A stretch of 64,000 nucleotides of DNA from JALONH01 sp046329235 (GTDB taxonomy: Bacteria > Bacteroidota > Bacteroidia > Cytophagales > Cytophagaceae). The translations under genes and the position numbers were made by a program. The notes below the pieces were generated by a model. It saw nothing but the letters and a program-made list of their open reading frames with translations, did not search any database and had not been told where the DNA came from. Of the stretch, positions 59,741-64,000 are shown piece by piece (the first letter of the stretch is position 1; the number at the start of each line of letters is the position of its first letter). The DNA lies in the NCBI GenBank assembly GCA_046329235.1, contig JAXLVA010000001.1, positions 2,046,001 through 2,110,000 of the forward strand, read 5' to 3'.

Positions 59741-61084
59741 CTATGAATAAAGCTGCTGAGCCAAAAACAACACATCATAAATACTAAACAACACTAGTAT
59801 CCAGAGTACAACTAACACTCCCCTCTGCAACCAATTTACTTTTATTTGATTTACTCCACGAATGAGTAAGTAAATATACAGTAGCAATCCCGGGAAGATA
59901 TAAATAGATTTCATCGCACTAAAATCTCGATAATCCATAGAGTATTTGACCGACGCAGCAAGGAAGGCAATAGTACCTATTATGAAAATGCCTTCTGTTA
60001 CTAAATAGGTGTTTAGTGTTTTATTTTTTAGAGCTAACAAACCTGTTTTTAATGATTGATATATTCCACTTAAAAATAAAATCAAAGGAAGAATAGCTAA
60101 GGTTAACAAAACCCTTCCGGCAAACACTATATTTCGATGCTGACTTTGCCATGCAGGAGGCCACTGATCGAAGTGAGCAAAGAAAGTTCTTCCATATAGC
60201 TGAGACCAGTGAGAAGTTCTATGCAGAGGATATCCATCAAGATCGTTGTTGATATATGGCTGTTGAATCATATCGACGTATCTAAATGAAAAAAAAGCGT
60301 CCCATAAACTTAAAACACCCGGACGTCCTCCATACGAATCTATTTCAAAGAATTTAGCTGCTGGTGCCTTATTCCATGTACTTAATGAATCGCTGTTATG
60401 TTTTGTCCAATTAGTCCAATAGCCACCAATATAAACCATCAATACAAGCCCGAGTGCACTTACTACTAGATTCCATTTCACTTCGAATAATTTGATATAA
60501 CCGGAAAATAATAGATAACAGTAGTGCATTACTATAGTACCGGCTACGATCCATCCTGAAGCTTTACTCCATATAGCTAACAGAACAAATAGTAAAGTAT
60601 AGTAAAAGTATCGCTGCGTAAGCTTTTGGACATATTGGTCATAAAAATAGTAAGCTAATATTCCGAAGGAAATAACAAACGTGTCATTGGTCCCTTGAAT
60701 GGATATTCCCGTAAAGCATGGATTAAAAATAACCAATGCCCAAATGGCGTATTTCAGCTTTTGATTCTGAACCTTATTATGTATAAAGTTTCCAATACAA
60801 TAGAGCGCAAAGGCTACAACAAAAACATTTAACAACTGAGCTATTAGAATCCAATTATCCTGCGATTCAATTGCTAGTACTTTATCAATAACTGCATTGA
60901 TGATATAAAACAACTTCGGCTGATAGCAGGACCAACATTCATTACGTTCCGGCACTCTTCCCTCCTTTAAAATAATAGATATTACTCCTACGTGATCGTC
61001 ATTTGCGGACCTATTATAGAAAGCCAAAAATAAACGAAGCGATAAGCCAAGGATAAAAAGTATTCTGAAATATCTATTCTGCAT
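59741..61084 (-). CDS. GT-C-type membrane glycosyltransferase, PMT/ArnT-like
   Basis: 447 residues with about ten to twelve TM helices. The first periplasmic loop carries FYNRSANDDHVGVISI, with the acidic pair after the first helix expected of GT39/ArnT-like enzymes that use polyprenyl-phosphate sugars. NPCFTGISIQGTNDTFVI and WSKASGWIVAGT are also typical of this fold. Acceptor and sugar unknown; lipid or protein glycosylation outside the cytoplasm is likely. Its start lies 8 bp beyond the palindromic terminator of atpC. Confidence 0.75.
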   Translation of the reverse strand: MQNRYFRILFILGLSLRLFLAFYNRSANDDHVGVISIILKEGRVPERNECWSCYQPKLFYIINAVIDKVLAIESQDNWILIAQLLNVFVVAFALYCIGNFIHNKVQNQKLKYAIWALVIFNPCFTGISIQGTNDTFVISFGILAYYFYDQYVQKLTQRYFYYTLLFVLLAIWSKASGWIVAGTIVMHYCYLLFSGYIKLFEVKWNLVVSALGLVLMVYIGGYWTNWTKHNSDSLSTWNKAPAAKFFEIDSYGGRPGVLSLWDAFFSFRYVDMIQQPYINNDLDGYPLHRTSHWSQLYGRTFFAHFDQWPPAWQSQHRNIVFAGRVLLTLAILPLILFLSGIYQSLKTGLLALKNKTLNTYLVTEGIFIIGTIAFLAASVKYSMDYRDFSAMKSIYIFPGLLLYIYLLIRGVNQIKVNWLQRGVLVVLWILVLFSIYDVLFLAQQLYS

Positions 61085-61092
61085 AAAACAAA

Positions 61093-61122
61093 AAAGTCAA
61101 CATGAATATTCATGTTGACTTT
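61093..61122 (-). terminator. 30-bp perfect palindrome, terminator of atpDC
   Basis: AAAGTCAACATGAAT (61093-61107) pairs perfectly with its complement (61108-61122), and the minus strand then has a T-rich run. It lies 23 bp after the atpC stop. Confidence 0.85.
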
Positions 61123-61145
61123 AGTAAATATATAAAATTATATAC

Positions 61146-61391
61146 CTATGATAAAATAGTCTCAGCTAAAACGATTACTTTATTATCGATTACTTCTACT
61201 ACTCCGCCTTCAATAAGAAAACTTTTTGAGCCGGAAGCTTCTCTAATAACAACATCACCTTTACCTAAAGTAGAGATTATAGCTGCGTGTTTGTTTAACA
61301 CTTCAAAGCTACCATCCGTACCCGGCACTACCACAGAGATAACCTCTCCGCTGAATACTTTTTTATCCGGTGTTAATACGTCTAATAACAT
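61146..61391 (-). CDS. atpC: ATP synthase epsilon subunit, short form
   Basis: 81 residues. The N-terminal beta-sandwich of epsilon is complete: MLLDVLTPDKKVFSGEVISV, PGTDGSFEVLNKHAAIISTL and IEGGVVEVIDNKVIVLAE. The C-terminal two-helix domain that inhibits ATP hydrolysis in E. coli is absent, as in other Bacteroidota, so that brake cannot act here. It lies 22 bp after atpD. The other ATP synthase genes are elsewhere. Confidence 0.97.
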   Translation of the reverse strand: MLLDVLTPDKKVFSGEVISVVVPGTDGSFEVLNKHAAIISTLGKGDVVIREASGSKSFLIEGGVVEVIDNKVIVLAETILS

Positions 61392-61413
61392 AATACGTAA
61401 TGTGTTTTAAATA

Positions 61414-62919
61414 TTAGCGTTTTGCTTCCGCAACTAACTTCTCACCTTTAGCAATTGCTTGCTCAATAGTACCTACAAGATTGAAAGCTGCTTCCGGTAA
61501 GTGATCTAATTCACCAGCCATAATCATATTGAAACCTTTCATGGTATCCTTGATAGAAACTAACTCACCTTTTAAACCTGTAAACTGTTCAGCTACGTGG
61601 AAAGGCTGAGATAAGAAACGTTGTACACGACGAGCTCTATGTACTACTTGTTTATCTTCTTCAGATAATTCGTCCATACCTAAGATGGCGATGATATCTT
61701 GAAGTTCTTTATAACGTTGTAAAATTAATTTTACGTTTTGAGCACAGTTGTAGTGCTCATCACCTACGATTTCAGGAGTTAAGATACGAGAAGTAGAATC
61801 TAATGGATCTACCGCCGGATAAATACCTAACTCAGCAATCTTACGAGACAATACAGTAGTAGCATCTAAGTGAGCGAATGTTGTAGCCGGAGCCGGATCG
61901 GTTAAGTCATCGGCAGGAACGTATACTGCTTGTACGGATGTAATGGAACCTTTCTTCGTAGAAGTGATACGCTCTTGCATAGCACCCATCTCCGTAGCAA
62001 GTGTCGGTTGGTAACCTACCGCTGAAGGCATACGACCTAAAAGGGCGGATACCTCAGAACCAGCCTGAGTAAAACGGAAGATGTTATCAATAAAGAATAA
62101 GATATCTTTCCCTGGACCTGTACCATCACCATCACGGAAATATTCCGCTACTGTTAAACCTGATAAAGCAACGCGAGCACGTGCTCCCGGAGGTTCGTTC
62201 ATCTGACCGAAGATAAAGGTTGCTTGAGATTCCTTTAAAGCATTTTTATCTACTTTAGATAAATCCCAACCACCTTGCTCCATAGAATGTTTGAAGTCAT
62301 CACCGTATTTCACGATACCAGCTTCAATCATCTCACGAAGTAAGTCATTACCTTCACGTGTACGCTCACCTACACCGGCAAATACAGAAAGACCTGCATA
62401 CGCTTTCGCGATGTTGTTAATTAATTCTTGAATCAATACAGTTTTACCTACACCGGCACCACCGAACAAACCGATTTTACCACCTTTTACATAAGGTTCT
62501 AATAAATCGATTACTTTAATACCTGTAAATAATACTTCTGTAGAAGTAGAAAGCTCTTCAAATAAAGGAGCCGGACGGTGGATAGACATACCGCTTGTAG
62601 AGGTAGGGGCGTCGATACCATCGATAGCTTCACCAACTACGTTAAACAAACGACCTTTAATGTCATCCCCTATCGGCATACAGATAGGACCACCTGTATT
62701 TTTTACTTGCATACCACGCATCAAACCATCGGTAGAATCCATCGCAATGGTACGAACACGGTCTTCACCTAAGTGCTGTTGACACTCTAAAACAATTTTT
62801 TGCCCATTTGGGCGAGTTACTTCTAAAGCATCTAAGATTTGAGGTAAAGAAGCTTCATTTTCGAAGCTCACGTCCACTACCGGACCAATAACTTGGGATA
62901 TTTTACCGAAACTTGACAT
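61414..62919 (-). CDS. atpD: ATP synthase beta subunit
   Basis: 501-residue catalytic subunit of F1. Walker A GGAGVGKT, the GERTREGNDL loop, the Walker B region DILFFIDNIFRFTQAGSEVS (20 residues) and DELSEED are all present. It starts MSSFGKISQVIGPVVDVSFE. The split of atpDC from the remaining atp genes is usual in this phylum. The promoter at 62978-63008 serves atpD-atpC. Confidence 0.98.
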   Translation of the reverse strand: MSSFGKISQVIGPVVDVSFENEASLPQILDALEVTRPNGQKIVLECQQHLGEDRVRTIAMDSTDGLMRGMQVKNTGGPICMPIGDDIKGRLFNVVGEAIDGIDAPTSTSGMSIHRPAPLFEELSTSTEVLFTGIKVIDLLEPYVKGGKIGLFGGAGVGKTVLIQELINNIAKAYAGLSVFAGVGERTREGNDLLREMIEAGIVKYGDDFKHSMEQGGWDLSKVDKNALKESQATFIFGQMNEPPGARARVALSGLTVAEYFRDGDGTGPGKDILFFIDNIFRFTQAGSEVSALLGRMPSAVGYQPTLATEMGAMQERITSTKKGSITSVQAVYVPADDLTDPAPATTFAHLDATTVLSRKIAELGIYPAVDPLDSTSRILTPEIVGDEHYNCAQNVKLILQRYKELQDIIAILGMDELSEEDKQVVHRARRVQRFLSQPFHVAEQFTGLKGELVSIKDTMKGFNMIMAGELDHLPEAAFNLVGTIEQAIAKGEKLVAEAKR

Positions 62920-63237
62920 GTGTATTTATAAATTCGTGTATTTTATAAAGTTAACTACGCACTAGAAAATGCGACTGCAAAAGTACGTGTTTATTCCCTG
63001 AATGCAAAAAAGAATACTGGTTTAATTCCACATAATTACATATTTTCTGTCTTCACTTTTTCGACGAATGTAACTCCTTGGTTTTCATAAAAAACACATT
63101 AAAATAATCCAACTTCTTATTCATATACTCAAATTACCAACTCTTGAAAGACGCGAAAGAATTGGTAACCTATTTTTTTACGTAAGTTTTCATTTATTTT
63201 AGGTCACATTTTATAAAACAACACAAAACTTTTGTTC
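62920..63237. other. Intergenic region between atpD and the right-edge gene
   Basis: 318 bp between divergent genes. It holds the atpDC promoter. Upstream of the plus-strand gene the sequence is AT-rich (TTTATTTTAGG at about 63192-63202), but I see no convincing -33/-7 pair. No further gene or hairpin seen. Confidence 0.5.
62978..63008 (-). promoter_or_regulatory. Promoter of atpDC
   Basis: On the minus strand TTTG (63005-63008) and TACTTTTG (62978-62985, exact TAnnTTTG) are 19 bp apart. The leader is about 50 nt. Confidence 0.75.
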
Positions 63238-64000
63238 ATGAAAACAATTTTACTTAAAACTGCATTCGTGGCTTTTTTAGCTATTCATGCGTTCTTATCA
63301 GGAGCTCAATCTCTTGAAAAAGAACAAAATATTGATGTTTCTAAAAAGGCAGCTCGTGGAACATTAGGACATGTAGAAACAAACGATGCTTCCAGAGAAA
63401 TCTCTCTTGTCTACGTAACAAAATCCTCCAGCAAGAAGATAAAATTTGAGACGTATTTATTCGATTACGACTTAAACCTCATTTCTTCCGTGGAAGATGA
63501 AATCGAAATGGACAAGGCAAAATCCAAGTATACATGGTTCAAGTTCAAGGGCGAAACCTATGTAGTGGAAGGTATTTCTGCTGAAGCTAACCTAACAGGA
63601 ACCTTTGTTATTAAAAAGAAACAAATCACCTATAAGTGGAGTTGGTTTTCCCTTAAATATACCAAATCAACGAAAGTACTGGACAAACTAAAGTTTGAAG
63701 GTGAAAGTGGCAAAAACATGTTCTATCTAAGCCACTACGAAAATGATGCAACAGGTGAAATTATTGCCCTTGCAGGCGAAAGAGGTAAAACTTCTGAGCC
63801 TTTAAAGCCTTACACGATTTACCATGTTATTCGTGTGGATTATAATTTAAATATCATTTCGGACACTAAAATAGATATGGGTTATCCTAATGCTATTATC
63901 TATTCTGCAGAGGCACCCGATAATCAAAATCCGGACGCCGATGCGAACGATTGGGTTATCATTACAGCTCCTGTAGGTGGCAAAGGTGTGGGGAAAGCTG
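63238..64000 (+). CDS. Secreted protein of unknown function, cut by right edge
   Basis: ATG 63238 opens 254 complete codons without a stop before the window ends. Signal peptide of about 25 residues (MKTILLKTAFVAFLAIHAF, ending SGAQ). The mature part is strand-rich with repeats of the kind FETYLFDYDLNLISSVEDE and YHVIRVDYNLNIISDTKID, about 125 residues apart, so the protein is likely built of repeated beta units. I know no family. The missing C-terminus might hold a sorting domain. Confidence 0.8.
   Translation, partial: MKTILLKTAFVAFLAIHAFLSGAQSLEKEQNIDVSKKAARGTLGHVETNDASREISLVYVTKSSSKKIKFETYLFDYDLNLISSVEDEIEMDKAKSKYTWFKFKGETYVVEGISAEANLTGTFVIKKKQITYKWSWFSLKYTKSTKVLDKLKFEGESGKNMFYLSHYENDATGEIIALAGERGKTSEPLKPYTIYHVIRVDYNLNIISDTKIDMGYPNAIIYSAEAPDNQNPDADANDWVIITAPVGGKGVGKA

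Noticed and set aside
1..64000. CRISPR arrays, tRNA or rRNA genes, prophage and insertion sequences
   Set aside because: I looked for regular spaced repeats, tRNA-like cloverleaf ends and transposase motifs, and saw none.

Overview
The window looks like chromosomal DNA of a low-GC member of the Bacteroidota. The evidence is type IX secretion sorting domains (47.2-47.4 kb, 49.2-49.4 kb, 57.3-57.5 kb), repeated matches to the Bacteroidota promoter pattern (TTTG near -33, TAnnTTTG near -7), a eukaryote-type class Ia ribonucleotide reductase, an 81-residue AtpC without the usual helical C-terminal half, and many short proteins of types I know only from this phylum. The genes point to an aerobic or microaerobic Gram-negative cell: NDH-2, F-ATPase, oxygen-dependent RNR, LptD and GmhA. 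I see no rRNA or tRNA gene, transposase, prophage or CRISPR array.

Layout. 0-2.2 kb: a GNAT-like protein with a tiny partner gene, a YffB-type ArsC homologue, and rplU-rpmA. 2.2-6.1 kb: nrdB-nrdA behind a leader of about 290 nt. 6.1-12.5 kb: a membrane histidine kinase, divergent from a two-pore-helix-type cation channel that is coupled to a giant AsmA-like protein, and a small secreted protein. 12.5-17.2 kb: DUF2071 protein, ZIP transporter, methyltransferase, ruvB-queG, and a 59-residue gene. 17.3-21.8 kb: BatD-like protein, aroC, a dicarboxylate symporter and a DUF2459 protein in one run. 21.8-25.1 kb: a metal-handling cluster (CxxxC small protein, MbnP-like lipoprotein, MbnH-like di-haem protein, CDVCGC outer-membrane protein). 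25.1-31.4 kb: Nfu, a HesB/IscA-like protein, the WD40-divIVA-folB operon, phosphopantetheinyl transferase, a secreted redoxin, MsrB and an LprI-like lipoprotein. 31.6-37.8 kb: a FAD reductase, a gene broken by one stop codon, NDH-2, and a SirB1-like and AlkD-like pair. 37.8-43.9 kb: acyl-CoA carboxylase beta, MCE protein and amidase, divergent from lptD. 44.0-49.4 kb: two large secreted proteins, one with a type A and one with a type B sorting domain. 49.4-57.5 kb: rRNA methyltransferase, dusB, CPBP protease-cdsA-psd, a very acidic protein, gmhA, YifB and an orphan sorting-domain protein. 57.5-64 kb: PAS histidine kinase, a GT-C glycosyltransferase, atpD-atpC, and a secreted protein cut by the right edge.

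How genes work together. MbnP/MbnH-like proteins probably form a periplasmic or outer-membrane copper-oxidation pair. CdsA and Psd act in phosphatidylethanolamine synthesis. LptD, GmhA and the MCE protein serve the outer membrane. Nfu (and perhaps the IscA-like protein) serves Fe-S assembly. RuvB/QueG and FolB/DivIVA/WD40 are housekeeping runs.

The least explained material is between genes: REPIN-like elements built from an outer inverted repeat around two palindromes, a dispersed family of degenerate TACT-rich repeats, a three-stem structure before the MbnP gene, a 28-bp perfect palindrome centred on a start codon, and several genes whose -7 box lies only 3-10 nt before the start codon, which implies leaderless or nearly leaderless mRNAs. 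No wholly new multi-gene system is evident.
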